Of a stretch of DNA of 64,000 nucleotides, positions 1 to 13,075 are shown one piece after another; positions within the stretch are counted from its first letter, which is position 1; each line of letters starts with the position of its first letter. The stretch comes from Cristatella mucedo (taxonomy: Eukaryota > Bryozoa > Phylactolaemata > Cristatellidae). Where the stretch lies: NCBI GenBank assembly GCA_009760855.2, contig WPIO01000201.1, positions 308,103 to 372,102 of the forward strand, in the 5' to 3' direction. The notes beneath the pieces are model-generated. The model did no database searches and was not told where the DNA came from. It saw only the letters and a program-made list of their open reading frames with translations. The position numbers were made by a program, and so were the translations under genes.

Positions 1-870
1 TGCATTCCTAATTACGTCGTTAAACACCCGAAGCAACGCCGACTTTGTGGAGTGATTAGCTTTTAAAGTCAGACTGGACTTTACTAGCATGGTTTGATTT
101 AAAATATATTACTTTTAGATGGTCTGCCCAAACTCATTGCGATATCTTTGCTACGAATGCTAGAACAAAAACTGGCGGAGGTTTCTCAAGTTCTCTTGGA
201 CCGTTATTGAATTCTTTATTAGTGGCTGGACCACGGCCTTTCGGATAGTTGCTGAGGCATGACCTGCGGCTAATGATAAATTTATGTTGTTTTTTATGCA
301 TGGTGGGCACAGATCGGTGTATCATAGAAGCGGGAAATTGGGAATAGAATCAGGAGAACTTCTGTGATATGGATAGGAACCTTAAGACGAAGCCACTAGT
401 GACATCTTTGAATGTAGACATTGAGGTGCAGCATAGATATGACGGACAAGATTCCATAGGGGTGCTGCTACCATAGGGATGGACTCCCTGAGCTTGTCTA
501 GCTTGCTGACAAGAAGCTTAAGAAGCAATCAGCTAGGTCATCAAAAAGATCACTAGGGAAGGAGCTAACCTGGAAGCGGATTACTAGATGGTTTATTGTA
601 GACATCAGCAGTTTTGCTTATGAGTCTGCGACTTGAATTTTTCTTATAGAAGCTAGGCATGGCCTTTGCTAACATTGACTAGTAAGATCAACAGTTGTAC
701 TCGTATTCCGGTCGATAGAAAGTCAGTCCCGATCTTTAGCATGCTTTTTCAAGAATGCACTTAGTAGATAGACCTAGCTAGTTTAGTTTCTGTGGTAAAC
801 CATAGGCAGTCTGGGCCAGGGTGCACAGTGCGTCTAATCAGATGCCGAGCATGTCAACTAACGCGCTATT
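1..870 (-). mobile_element. LINE-A (L2/CR1-like) fragment, linker to early RT
   Basis: The reverse complement matches the forward LINE-A copy at 10.9-11.6 kb over the endonuclease-RT linker and the start of RT. A nearly identical stretch reads W-F-T-T-D-T-K-L-A-R-S in that copy. Stops and frameshifts break it. The 3' part lies outside the window. The family assignment rests on typical L2 RT and 3' UTR features of other copies here. Confidence 0.75.
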
Positions 871-884
871 AATTCCTTTTTATA

Positions 885-1870
885 GGCGACCTCACGTGTC
901 TAGAAAAGACTTTGACCTGGTTGCCTTAACAGAAACTCAGCTGAAATTGGTATACGCCTAACTAGTAACGATGCAAATTAAGCAGGCCTTTCCTTTTTTC
1001 AGACCCCTAAATCAATCAAATTTGTTCAGGAAATTGCTAATATTACACACATGACCTCCCACTTCAAACTGTTTGCAGTCTCCTCAAAGCAATCTCTCGA
1101 GTGGAACTAACACCATAAATATGGTATTAGCCTCAAGTATTTCCCAGCACTTCTAAAAAAGTCCATAGTCAGCCCAGTACTCAAAACAAGCATCAGTAGA
1201 CCAAGTGAACTTACGCAGCCTCTGCAAAGCCTCGGTACTCAAATATTCTCATGAAAGACACTGTAATCAGTAGTAGAAGACTAGCTGAACTCAAATATTA
1301 AAATTTCAAGCCTCTTTAGTAATTTCAAGTCTGGTTTCAGAAATAATAATTCTGCATTGTCGAAACATCTTCAGAGGGCGTTGGTGAAGTCTCTATCCTT
1401 GGTGTATTCAATCTTTCGGTAGTTTTTGATATACTATCAATCACCGAGTCTTTCTTGAAAGCTTATCTTGCATTGGAATTTCTGGCACTGCATTGCAATT
1501 GTCTAGGTCCTATCTCGGTGGGAGATTCCAGAGTATTAATGTGAATGGAAAAATACCATTCGAGGAACCTCTGAAATATGGCCAAACTCAGCTTTGTGAT
1601 TCTCCCAGTTTGTTTCACAGTTTATACTTTCCCGCAAGGCGATGTGATTACCAGGCACAATCTAGGTTTGCACTCTAGGCAGATCACAGCATGTTTTAGC
1701 TTCGCTTCGATCCCTCCCAGCACTACAGCACGTCAAACTCTGTCCCTGGTCTTGCTGAATTTATTGACCATATCTATACATGGGTTTAAGTAACTTAAAA
1801 AAATTGAATGATAAATAATAGAAAACGATATGCCTAATATAATGCAGTCTGGAAAGCCGATCTCCTTACA
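885..1870 (+). mobile_element. LINE-A fragment, endonuclease scrap plus RT
   Basis: At about 919-950 the frame reads DFDLVALTET, a typical C-terminal motif of apurinic-type LINE endonucleases. From about 1110 the sequence follows RT through the SYLGGR...SINVNG region to the palm. The linker between the two is missing, so there is an internal deletion. Many stops are present. It lies head to head with the preceding minus-strand copy. Confidence 0.7.
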
Positions 1871-1904
1871 GATACTTCATATTTGCAGCGAAGGAAGCAC
1901 AGTT

Positions 1905-2865
1905 GAATTTTGTAATCTTATTAAAATTTTTGATAAAGTGCCATCAGATAATTCAATCTTTTTGTAAGTGCTTTACATTTGCCGCAAAGGAATCGCGATA
2001 GGCTGGTTATTTATAGAATGCTCAATAGATAACACGGAAAAAATGGTTAGGGGTAACATGCACAGGGTCAGCTTGCAAGGGTGGTTACTTTCAGCATGGA
2101 CAGTGTCAGCACTCATAAGTATATACACATCATATCCCAGGGACCCACTAAATGCTGTCCTAAATAGGTGCATTTTTAATTTCTCTATAAATGTGGTTGA
2201 GTCAGGAATTGTCGTGACAAAAGTCAGGTGGGTTCCAGGCTTTTGGAGCATGCGAAATAAAGGCAAGGTCTCCAAAGGATTTCAGGATTGTACGAGGTAG
2301 GTAAACTGTTGGATTCCGAAAAGCCGGTCGTACGATGCTTGGTATGGTGGAGACGTAAATCTGATTGGTAGGGTAGCGCCAAAGAATAAAAAGACATGAA
2401 AGGTAGTGACAAACAATGAAGTCGATCCGTTGCTTGACTGGGAGTCAGTGCTCGTCAACGAAAAGCTCTTGATGTGGTAACGGAGAAACACACCCCATAC
2501 AAGCCTAGCTGCACAGTTTTGCACTAGCAGTAAGCACCTGATTGCAAGTGCCAGTAGGCCAGAAAGCAGTGAGTTACAGAGGCCAAGACAAGATGTCCAA
2601 ATGCATGGATCAACTTAGATATGTTATTACTGACTAAAAAAGCCTGAATTTTAGCAATGTTATGTAATGTAGCTGAAAGTAGACAGACTTGACGGTGGAT
2701 TGAGCTGATGTGGTCATGTAATGACATGTGTCTTTAGAACATGAAACCTAGATTTCGTGCACATTTAACAGGAGATAAGCTGCTAGAGCTGGTATTGAGC
2801 ATTAGCCTTTCCAATATCAGAATCACACTTGGTTTGCCTGTAAGCCGCAAGTTAGCTCATCATTA
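1905..2865 (-). mobile_element. LINE-A fragment, 3' end of RT plus 3' UTR
   Basis: A degraded terminal hairpin (AAAGTGCC, then GTGCTTTACATTTGC) comes first, followed by the 3' UTR. Reverse-strand coding for the RT C-terminus follows (FIEKLKMHLFRTAFSGSLG near 2150). Homology runs out near 2860, inside the segment that encodes the thumb region. Broken by stops. Confidence 0.8.
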
Positions 2866-2893
2866 TTCACACCCCTAGATCAATTAAAACTGA

Positions 2894-3388
2894 ATGACAG
2901 ACAGAGTACAATCTACGGAGGCAGCTAAGGTGGTGTATGCATCAGAGTCGGTTGAAGATTCTTTGATGGCAGAAGAAATCCGGCTTGTGGCGACGCCGGA
3001 CTTGGCTGACAAAAGCGCATAAGAGGCAGCAACGAGGTAGCTGAGAAGCATGCAGAAGAGGCGGCTGAGAAAGCAGCCGAGAAGAAAGCAGAGGCGGAGG
3101 TGGCTGCACCGTTTAAGGCCACAGCTGAGGCGGCAGAGACGGCTTATGCCGCTGAGACGTGTGAAGCTGACGCTTGTCTGGATGCTGCGGCACTTGAGGA
3201 AGGAGAAGAATGTGAAGGCGGACGTGGAGGAGGCGAAAGAGGTGAGTGTGTTGGAGTTAGCTGGGGTGACTAGGAGGAACTGAAATGGCTATGCCGGCTA
3301 AGGTAGTTAGCTGCTGGGGAGGGGGGCTGGTGAGAAGGCAGAGACAGCAGGAGCTTCGGATGATGCAAAGACGTCTGAGGTAATTTAG
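2894..3388 (+). pseudogene. Broken Ala/Glu/Lys-rich reading frame
   Basis: Three adjacent open stretches have the same composition. The first runs from an ATG at 2894 to a TAA at 3020 (42 residues, starting MTDRVQSTEAAK). The second is open from 3010 to a TAG at 3271 and contains EKAAEKKAEAEVAA. The third, back in the first frame, covers about 3326-3388 and reads AGEKAETAGASDDAKTSEVI. Two frame changes would link them, which suggests one decayed coding region or exon, possibly coiled-coil. It is GC-richer than its flanks and is hemmed in by LINE-A pieces on both sides. I do not recognise the protein. A decayed GAA/GCN-rich repeat is the alternative. Confidence 0.35.
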
Positions 3389-3411
3389 GCTGAGACATAT
3401 CCTGACTTGTT

Positions 3412-3672
3412 CGCATTTTTCCGGAAAATAAAGATGCATCTGTTTGTAGCAGCCTTTACAACAGGTCGCTCTGATTCGTTCTTTACGCTCTCATGCTTGC
3501 TGACTGTGAATCTTCCCACTAACGGCTGACCCAGGCCATGTCACCCCTAAGTTAGTTTTGCTGTTTATTGAGCACGATACCGCTAACCATGCAATTGTGT
3601 TTCCTGTGCAATTAGTTTAAAGTTCTTAAAAAAGAGATTGAGTTTCTGAGGGCACTGCTGTAGTTTAAAATT
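3412..3672 (+). mobile_element. LINE-A 3' end, 5'-truncated
   Basis: It starts in the last codons of RT (KMHLF, then A-F), continues through a typical 3' UTR and ends in a decayed terminal hairpin with the AAAGAGATT...TTCTGAGGGCACT core. It is convergent with the next minus-strand copy. Confidence 0.75.
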
Positions 3673-3794
3673 CGTTTTAGTTGCAGGTACCGAACACCAA
3701 AGCAGGCTCAATTACGTGTATTCGCTCAATCGCTGCAGTGGGCTAATATGCCACCGTGCTGCCCAGCGTTCTTGACGTTACTCATTAAGCCTTT

Positions 3795-4320
3795 AATAAT
3801 AACAATAATAATGTACTTAATAAAGCGCCCTCAGAGAACTTGATCTCTTTCTAGGCGCTTTACATTTGCTGCAAAGTCAAATGCAATTGAATGGTAAGTA
3901 AAATCATGCTTGAAAAACAAACAAAATGAATTATATGGTTAGGGGTGACATGCACAGAGTCAGCATGCAAATGTGGTTAGTGGCAGCATGCACAGTGTCA
4001 GCACGCATTAGCAAATGAATTAAGAATCACCGGGACCCACTAAATGCTGTCCTAAATAGGTGTTTTTAAGTTCCTTCTAAATGTGGTCAGGCCAGGGGAT
4101 GTTCTGACGCAGGTTGGGAGGGAGTTCAAGGCTTTGGGAGCGTACGAACTAAATGCACGGTCTCCACAGGATTTGAGGTTTGTACGAGGTATTTCTAGAC
4201 TGTTGGATTCGGAAAAGCGTGTGGTACGATGCTTGGCCTGATGGGTATTATATCTGAGAGATAGGCTGGAGCCATAGAAAGAAGGAAACTAAACGTGAGC
4301 GACGAAAGCTCGAAGACAAA
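3795..4320 (-). mobile_element. LINE-A 3' end, 5'-truncated
   Basis: AAT repeats are followed by a well-preserved terminal hairpin (AAAGCGCCCTCAGAGAA ... CTAGGCGCTTTA), the 3' UTR and the RT C-terminus on the reverse strand. Homology stops near 4320 at the GTGAGCGACGAAA segment. Confidence 0.85.
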
Positions 4321-4589
4321 GCCTTTGCCATCCAATACTTAAACATCACTGCCATAAATCACAACAGCCAATAAACCAACAGCAGCTTCATAATCTATGC
4401 TGGCAGATAAATATAAATTATTTGTTTGGCACCCCAAGAGAATTTAATCTCTATTCATCCGCTTCAGATATGCCTCCGGATTCGAGCCAACGATGTCAGC
4501 CAGACCTTGTTTGGGACGAGCATATTTACCAATGGACCACACCTGATAAATCACTTTAAGCCATAAACTGGCCATATGAGGAACAATAA
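4321..4589. other. Unassigned spacer
   Basis: No coding region, RNA gene or repeat family could be recognised here. Confidence 0.4.
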
Positions 4590-4705
4590 CAATTTAATAA
4601 TAATAATTCACTTGATAAAGCGCCCTCAGAGAACTTAATCTCTCTCTAAGCGCTTTACATTTGCTGCAAAGTGAAGTGAACAATGCAATTAATGCTATTG
4701 ATCCA
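4590..4705 (-). mobile_element. LINE-A 3' tip
   Basis: AAT repeats, the complete terminal hairpin and about 50 bases of 3' UTR are all that remain of an extremely 5'-truncated insertion. Confidence 0.75.
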
Positions 4706-4769
4706 TAAGCAACTGAAATAACTCAACAGCCACCAGTAGACCAAATACATGAATAGTAATATTATTATT

Positions 4770-5120
4770 ACTGTTGCAGACAGCAGCCCAAGTTGGTCCC
4801 CACCACTAGAGTTATCTTCTCCCCTCCTCCCTTATAGCTCCGCCCATACTTTACGTATATATAACTCAGCCCTTCTAATGATGTCTAATGATGTCAATCA
4901 GTGGCAATATCCAAGATAAAGCCCAGGATTAGATTTCAAAAAATTCCCAGGATTTACGAGCGCTTTACATTAACTTATGTTTACTCTTCTTTCACTTACT
5001 TTAAATAAAAACTCAGGGCTTATCGTAGGCTCCAGCAATACCAAACTAGGTTTTATGTAGCGAATCCTACATATTCACTTCTCGATGGTGGCAGTTGTGT
5101 AGTCTTGTAAGTTGTCTTAC
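4770..5120 (+). promoter_or_regulatory. Possible promoter or LTR-like segment
   Basis: A GC-box-like CTCCGCCC is followed about 17 bases later by TATATATAA (near 4855-4864). An AATAAA lies downstream near 5005, and a TGGTGGCAGTTG stretch near 5090 might be a primer-binding site. This order (TATA, AATAAA, PBS-like) fits a decayed LTR, but no second LTR or pol region was found. The call is inference only. Confidence 0.2.
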
Positions 5121-5128
5121 GTCCTACT

Positions 5129-5392
5129 GTGCAGCCTTGCTTTCCCACTTTGGAAGAATTGATTGCCACCGAACATCCAAAATGCTCCGGAAAAAGCAAA
5201 AGCCGTGCACCAGCTTTCTCAGTTTCATCCTTGTTTGAGCGATCCGTCTTGCAGATGATCCAGCAGGTGCTCCCGCACGTGCCCCCCGGCTGTGCGTTCA
5301 GCTCGCGTATTGGCTCTCACAGCCGTTCGCCACCCGTTCCCTCTCGAATTCACAGATTTAAAAGAAACTTCCACAAGTGCTGGATGCTGTAG
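5129..5392 (+). CDS. Unrecognised 87-residue ORF
   Basis: The frame begins at GTG with no good ATG and ends at TAG. It starts QPCFPTLEELIATEHPKCSG and has a basic C-terminal part (RIHRFKRNFHKCW). It lies just downstream of the promoter or LTR-like segment, so it could be a gag-like remnant or an exon. No family is recognised and there is no second copy in the window. It may be a chance ORF. Confidence 0.2.
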   Translation: MQPCFPTLEELIATEHPKCSGKSKSRAPAFSVSSLFERSVLQMIQQVLPHVPPGCAFSSRIGSHSRSPPVPSRIHRFKRNFHKCWML

Positions 5393-5634
5393 CGAACTCC
5401 GACTTCCCGGCTGTGGACTGAGAAATGACAGGTCAGGCTTGCCGGCGCATTGTCTATCGCCGAGCTGGCTCTAGGCAGCCCACCTAGACTGTCTGGTATA
5501 GCGTTACCACCAGTGCAAAGCCGGTGGTAGGCTTGCCGTCTCAATAGGCATGCATGGTGATAACTACCAGTGATCGGCAAGGAAGCGCGACCTCCTTGCT
5601 GCTGCCTGTGAGCTAGTCACCAGCTACGTACTGC

Positions 5635-6330
5635 ACGATAGCGACTTCACAGTGAGAAGTCAGTATCTTGGGGTACACGAAGTGGCGGTTGATCTCTGAA
5701 GTAAATGCAGATGGGGATTTCTGGTTAGTAACACGTAGCAGTGATCGCAAAGTAGGCAGGATGTACGACCTGAATGAGCAAAACAATGGACCTGGCAAGT
5801 GCTGGTTGAGGATTGGGGTGTCAATGTTAATCATCGCTAACCTAACCGTCGCTAACCTAACGGCATGCATTATTAATCATATAGTCATCATTTTTGTGAT
5901 CTTTAGGTTGAAGGCTACAGTTGACCACTTTCGATAAAGCTTTTGGGATTGATATACGCCTTTTTGAGGAGCTTTCCTGGTCTTTCAGATTGTTTATTTC
6001 CTCACCGTGATTTTTAGGACCACTGCCTTTGATGGGTCGGCTTTTTCGAGCTTGTATTCTCCATGGCCAATTATGCCGAGCCAAGGTGCCCTGTTCACTG
6101 CTACTGAATTGTTCTGCCGCTTATTAGGAGTAGCTGGCGGTTGCCAGTCTGTAATCGGTCATTATTCGGAGGGTACCTGCTTTGCATACCTTGATTGACC
6201 TTCTTCCTCTCGATGAGCAGGAAGGAATATCTGTTCAATGCCGATTGCTTAACCCTCATTTCTGCTGCACATCACAGCACGTTTGCTCGGTACTCCGTCT
6301 ACATGAGCAGATTGGTAGCACCTTAATTGG

Positions 6331-6396
<66 letters not shown>

Positions 6397-6560
6397 ATAC
6401 GCCTGTGTATGCACATTTATTTGGAAGGGGAAAATTTTCATCCGAACTAGTTATTCCGAGTGCGAAGAGCCACATGTCGGCCACTGGTCCTGTTCTCTGC
6501 AGGCTATCGGCTTCAGCTTTTGGTCTACTGCAGCATTCGAACGACTCAAGCTGCCCTAGC
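5635..6560. repeat. Direct duplication, copy 1
   Basis: Paralogous to 6860-8020. Shared landmarks include GTAGGCAGGAT-TACGACCTG, GGTGTCAATGTT, GCTACAGTTGACCACTTTCG, GAGGAGCTTTCCTGGTCT, ATGCCGAGCC-AGGTGCCC and GAGCAGAT...AGCACCTTAATT. The offset is about 1,257 bases on the left and about 1,273 just before the microsatellite. No conserved reading frame is evident. A (GT)n tract sits where copy 2 has (GA)n. Confidence 0.75.
6337..6395. repeat. (GT)n microsatellite
   Basis: About 29 uninterrupted GT units inside duplication copy 1. ORFs on both strands across it are artefacts of the repeat. Confidence 0.98.
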
Positions 6561-6859
6561 TGCCCTATACCGGATATAGCTGGGTTCGATTTGCTGCGAG
6601 ATTTACAAGGGCCTATTTACGACTGGCCCCATCCTGCTGTTCATAGTATTTGCATTGGTTACTTGGTATATTGCGCATAACAAGATAGATCGACATGTCC
6701 ATCTGGGGCTGGAGTCCCCTATCTGCTGAATCGAGTTTGCTGTATGTGATCCATCAGTGCTGTCAGGCGAAAACAAAGCAGCTAAAGGAAGTGGTTGGGA
6801 TGTAATGTAGTCAGTAGTTACATCCCGGGGTATAGTGCTTCCTTCAGTTGTTATAAGGG

Positions 6860-8020
<1,161 letters not shown>

Positions 8021-8134
8021 TTATTTGTGTGAACAAGCGATATGTGCTTACCACCATGCTTCCATTCTGTAGCTGCCCTGTGCTGTTATCGCTCGTTTTC
8101 GGTACTACTAATGAACACTAATCATTTGCTTCCT

Positions 8135-8215
8135 TTCCAGCATTGGCCAAGGCCTAGAAAGAGATCAAGTTCCTTGAGGGTACAATGCAAATGTATTATT
8201 ATTGTGCATTACCAT
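8135..8215 (+). mobile_element. LINE-A 3' tip remnant
   Basis: GGCCTAGAAAGAGATCAAGT followed by TCCTTGAGGG and an ATTATTATT tail matches the LINE-A terminal hairpin region. The left stem and the 3' UTR are poorly preserved. Confidence 0.5.
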
Positions 8216-8944
8216 AAAATGAATATGATGACATGAGATTGGTAGTTGGTCCTGTCAATTTTGTTTACAACCGATGTACCCATAGTTGTGAGGCAGGGCT
8301 CGGTGCAGCAGTTTTCGGAACTATGTCATGACACACTTTGGAATTGCTTAACTTGCGCCTCATTCATTGGCTCTATGAGAATTAGTTTATGCCTCTCGCT
8401 TCACTATCCCCCAGCCTCATCGTGTCGTCGCAGTTAGCAGCTGCTCTGCGCTGCTGTGACACAATCGTCGTCATTTCGGGGTGAGGGCCAATCGGCTACC
8501 TGCCTTTGCCACCAAGCTTGAACCACCGTCTGGTGCTATTTAATAGGCAGGATTGATCCGTTCGAATACCGACCCTAGTCTGCTGCGGCCACTGCCGTGT
8601 GTGGTAGGCGTATTCTTTTTGTATCGCTGGACTCACTTGCTTTGCACCCGCGCTTCGTAGACCCCAGGTACTCAGCTGATGCTGGCTGCACAAAGCGTGC
8701 TGCATGATGTCGATTCATGTAGTTGATAGTGGTTGCCCATCTAACCCTCTTGCCCTTCCTTCTTTGAGCGGCGGCAGCAGTGCCATAGGCCGGGCGACAG
8801 AACAAGTAGGAAGCCGCAAACGAGATACCAATGGTGACAGTAGTTCATCGTCTACCAGGTAAAAAATCTCTTTTACTTCAGGTTACTCTGATCTCATTTT
8901 GATTCTGTGTGTAAGAAATTGATCCTTCCTTGTTAGAGGTATAT
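8216..8944. other. Unassigned spacer
   Basis: Short ORFs only, with no recognisable family. A moderately GC-rich segment at 8460-8820 has no paralogue that I could find in the window. Confidence 0.4.
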
Positions 8945-10505
8945 TAATAATAATAATAATGCACTTGATAAACCACCCTCAGAGAACTCAATCTCTTTCT
9001 AGGCGCTTTACAGTTGCTTCAAAGGGAAACGCGATTGAATGATGAATACTATCATGTTTGATATACGACATGAATAACATAGTTAGGAGTGACATGCATA
9101 AGGTCAGCATATAAATTTGGTTAGTTGCAAAGTGTCAGCAGGCGTAAGCACATGAAGGACGAATCACAGGGACCCACTGAATGCGGTCATAAACAGGTGT
9201 TTTAAGTTATTTTCAAGTGTGGTCAAGTCGGGGAACGTTCTGACACAAGTCGGAAGGGAGTTCCATGCTTTGGGAGCTACGAACTAAATGCGCAGTCTCC
9301 AAGTTTGCACGAGGTATAGGTAAACCGTTGAATTCCGAAAAGCAAGTGGTACGATGCTTGACCTGATGGGCGAGTAGATCTGAGAGATAGGCTAGAACCA
9401 AAGAATAAAGTGACCTAAAAGTGAGCGACAAAACCTTGAAGTTGATGCGTTGCTTGACTGGGAGCCAGTGGATTTCGGCAAAAAGTGGTGTGATGTGGCA
9501 ACTGCGACACTCACGATAGACAAGCCTGGATGCAGAGTTTTGCACCAGTATAATCGCTTGCTTGCACATGCCGGTAGGCCTGCAAGCAGTGACTTCCAAA
9601 ATTCAAAACGGGATGTCACCAATGCATGGACCAACTTAGTCATGGTATCATTATCCAAACCACCCCGAGTTTTAGCAATGTTACAGTAGGCAAACTTGAT
9701 TGTGGAGCTGATTTGTTCTTCTAACGAGAGTTCACTTTGGAACATCACACCTAGATTTCGAGCTGATGTACCAGGAGATTAGCTGGTAGAGCCCATTTTT
9801 AGGGTCAGCCTTTCCATTTTCTGAATCGCACTGGGTTTGCCCATAACTAGTAAGTTACTTTTATCATCGTTTAGTTTAAGAAAACTTGCAACTTGCTGCC
9901 ATCCATGTGCGGATGTCATCAATACATGCAGCCAGAGAGGTGAGAGAATTCGAGGTGCTCGAAGGCTGAAAGGGATCAAAGTAGAGGTACAACTGAATGT
10001 CATCCGCATAGAAGTGAAAGCCTAGATCGTGCTTGGCAATCACAATAGCAAGAGGGAGAGTTTAAACCATGAAAAGGATTGAACCTGGCATGGCGCCCTG
10101 AGCTACCTAAGATTTCAGAGGTACCTCGGATGATCTTTGTCCATTCACGTCCATACTCTTGAGTCTCCCACAGAGATAGAAAATGAACCATGGCAGAGCA
10201 GTGGCAGTGATGCCCAGGTGAGATATGATGCGCTATAGAAGAACTTATTGATCAATAGTATCAAACGCTGCCGAAAGATTGAGCAAAACAAGCGAAGACA
10301 ATCTACGTATGTCTGCATTCCTAAGTAGGTCGTTGTGCACCCTAAGCAAAGCTGACTCTGTGGAGTGATTAGGTCTGAAACCAGACTGGAACTTACTAGC
10401 AACGTTTGAAGTTTCAATATATGAGTTCAGCTGGTCAGCCACGACCTGTTCCAGTGTTTTTGATAGGAATGGTAGAACGGTGACCACAGGGGTGTAATCA
10501 ACATT
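8945..10505 (-). mobile_element. LINE-A, RT to 3' end (5'-truncated)
   Basis: AAT repeats and the terminal hairpin lead into the 3' UTR and reverse-strand RT. Upstream RT coding is visible as LPFLSKTLEQVVADQLNSYI and FRPNHSTESALLRVHNDLL (10245-10508), then LSAAFDTIDQ. Downstream RT coding is visible as HITPLFAEIHWLPVKQRINF. Several frameshifts and stops make it non-functional. It abuts a plus-strand copy of the same family head to head. Confidence 0.9.
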
Positions 10506-13075
10506 CACTTTGATAACTTATCTGATGCCTTCATAACTGAATTTCATACGTCGACTGACTCATTGGCTTTTGTGGCTCATGTGCATGGCCTCACTCACAT
10601 CAACGGTCACACATTCGACTAAATGTTCTCATACAACTGCACTTTGTCATCAAATATTACTAAATCCTGCTTATCTGACCCCGTGCAGATCTCATTCAGT
10701 CTACAATGTGTGCCCGCCTCCTCTTCTAAAATCACATGTCAAACGCGAAGCTTCAAGACCCTTGACAGCGATTTTGTCCGTGCGAGAATATCTGCCCCGC
10801 CGCTTCTGCTTAGTTCCACCTCCGATCCGTCATCATTGGTAGATAGCTAGAACACGACACTATCTGACACGCTAGACCAGTTTGAACCTCTAAATAAGCA
10901 CCACTGCGCGTCCTCTCTCAGACGGCGTATGGTTTACCACAGACACTAAACTAGCTAGGTCTACTAAACGCAAGCTTGATAAAATATTCAAAAGATCATA
11001 ACTTACTGTCCCACGACGAACATTCAAGGACTTCCCTAGGTCGTACCAATCGATCATAGCAAAGGCGAAGTCGAGCTTCTATAAAAACGTAGTTGAATCA
11101 CAGATGTACAATCTCAAAATACTGATGTCTACGATCAACCATCTCTTCAACCGCTCCTAGATAAGCTACTTATCTGATGATCCATGTGATGATCTAGCTG
11201 ATAGCTTTTTCTGATTCCATGTCCAGATAGACAAGATTAGGGAACCCATCCCATGCGATGGCAGCATCATCCCTAGAATGCGGTCCCTCGATTCCTGGCT
11301 GCCTACATTCAGACAGATCACTAGTAATCTCGTCGTGAAGTTCATATCTCAATCAAAGAAGAAACCAATTTCTTCGGACCCTATTCCCACTGTACTGCTC
11401 CTACGTTGCATTGATGTGCTGCTGACATGCACAACTAATATCGATAATATGTCATTAGCGTCAGGTCATGTCCCAGCGCCTTTCAAAAAGGCTGTAGTTA
11501 GGCAACTTCTCAAGAAGCCGACACCAGACCAGGAGGTCTTAAGCAAATGTCGCCACTGTCCCTCCCACCGTTCCTATCTAAGACACCGGAACGAGTCGTG
11601 ACAGGCCAGCTGAACTCATATACTGAAACTTCTAATCTTGCTAGTAAGTTCAGTTTGGCTTCAGAAATAATCACTCCACAGAGTCACCATTCCTTAGGGT
11701 GTTCAACGACTTGCTAAAGAATGTAGACATGGGTAAAGTATCTCTGCTTGTTCACCTGATCTTTTCGCAGCTTTTGATGCAATCTATCATAGAGTTCTTC
11801 TTGGGCGTCTCTCATCTCGCCTGGGCGTAGCAGGCATTGCTCTGCAATGGTTCCTGTCCTATCTCAGTGGGAGACCCCAGAGTATTGATGTGAATGGAAA
11901 AAGATTATCTGAGGCACCCCTGAAATATGGGTTACTTCAGGGCACCGTGCTAGGTCCGGTTCTTTTCACGGTTTATACTCCCCTTCTTGCCGATGTGATT
12001 TCCAAGCACAACTTAGGCTTTCATTTGTATGCGGATGATAATCATTTATATCTTTGCTTAGATCCGTCCTAGCATTGGAGTATCTCAAATTTTCTCAACT
12101 CCGTGGCTGCATGTATTGATGGCATTTGCACATGAATGGCAGCAAATTTTCGTAAATTAAACGATGATAAAACTAACATACTAGTTGTGGGCATGCAAAG
12201 TGTGATTCAGAAATCAGAATGGCTGATGCTCAAAACCGGATCTGCTCGCATATCTTCTACTGAATCTGCACGAAATATAATTGTCATGTTCCAAAATGGC
12301 CCTTCGTTAGATGACTATATCAGCTCCACAATCAAGTCTGCCTGCTTTATGCTTCATAACATTGCTAAAATTTGGGCTCGCTTAAATAATGACACCACTT
12401 TTAAGTTGGTCCATGCATTTCTTTCATCCCGTCTTGACTTCTGTACCTCACTGCTTGCTGACCTACCGGCATGTGCAATAAGGCGATTACAGCTGGTTCA
12501 AAACTCTGCACCTAGGCTTGTCTATCGTGAGCGTCGTAGTTGCCACATCACACCACTTCTCGCCGACCTGCACTCGCTACAAGTCAAGCAACGGATCGGC
12601 TTAAGCGTTTTGTCGCTCACTTTCAGGTTCTTTATTCTTTGGCTCCAGCCAATCTACCTGACCTGCCCTCGCATAATGCCAAGCCTCTTACCACCTGTTT
12701 TTCGGAATCCAAGGGTCTACCTCGTACAATCCTCAAATGGTTTGGAGACTTCGCATTTAGTTAGCATGCTCCCAAAGCCCAACCTGCGTCACGACATATC
12801 CTGACTCGACGATCTTTAAAAAAGAACTTAAAAACCCCATTGTGTATGGGTGTATTTTGTGGGTCCCCGTGATTTTTCCTTTATGGTGCTGTGCATGCTG
12901 ACACTGCTGCATGCTTCCACTAACTACACTTAAATGCTGACCCAGTACATGCCACCCCTAAACATGTTACTTATGTTGTTTATCAAGGCTGACACCATTT
13001 ACTATTCGATCGTGTTTCGCTTGCAGCCAATGTTATGCGCCTAGAAAGAGATTAAGTTCCCTGGGGCACTTGCAA
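10505..13075 (+). mobile_element. LINE-A, most complete copy (endonuclease end, RT, 3' UTR)
   Basis: Domains follow the order expected for an L2-like ORF2. First comes the end of the endonuclease and the linker (WFTTDTKLARST near 10930). Early RT follows (KKPISSDPIPTVLLLRCIDV at 11278-11601), then SYLSGRPQSIDVNG. The catalytic-loop region is LQGTVLGPVLF followed by YADDNHLYL (11890-12072). A 222-residue open C-terminal part spans 12136-12804. The 3' UTR and a decayed terminal hairpin end it near 13065. In-frame stops and frameshifts separate these pieces, so it is dead. Confidence 0.9.
12136..12804 (+). pseudogene. LINE-A RT C-terminal region, longest open stretch
   Basis: A 222-residue open frame covers the end of the palm, the thumb and the conserved tail (NDDKTNILVVG, SLDDYISSTIKSACF, AIRRLQLVQNSAPRLVYRER, HITPLLADLHSLQVKQRI). 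It is part of the LINE copy above and not a separate gene. In the family this region continues an RT that starts several hundred residues upstream. Confidence 0.85.

Noticed and set aside
1973-2300. Overlapping 110- and 100-residue ORFs on opposite strands
   Set aside because: Both fall in the LINE-A 3' UTR and RT tail. Only the reverse strand has RT similarity, and it is broken.
12136-12804. Independent 222-residue host gene
   Set aside because: It is the RT C-terminus of LINE-A, continuous with upstream RT motifs and repeated many times in the window.
8945-13075. Twin-priming inversion of a single LINE-A
   Set aside because: The two head-to-head copies overlap over the whole RT C-terminus and 3' UTR, so two separate insertions are needed.
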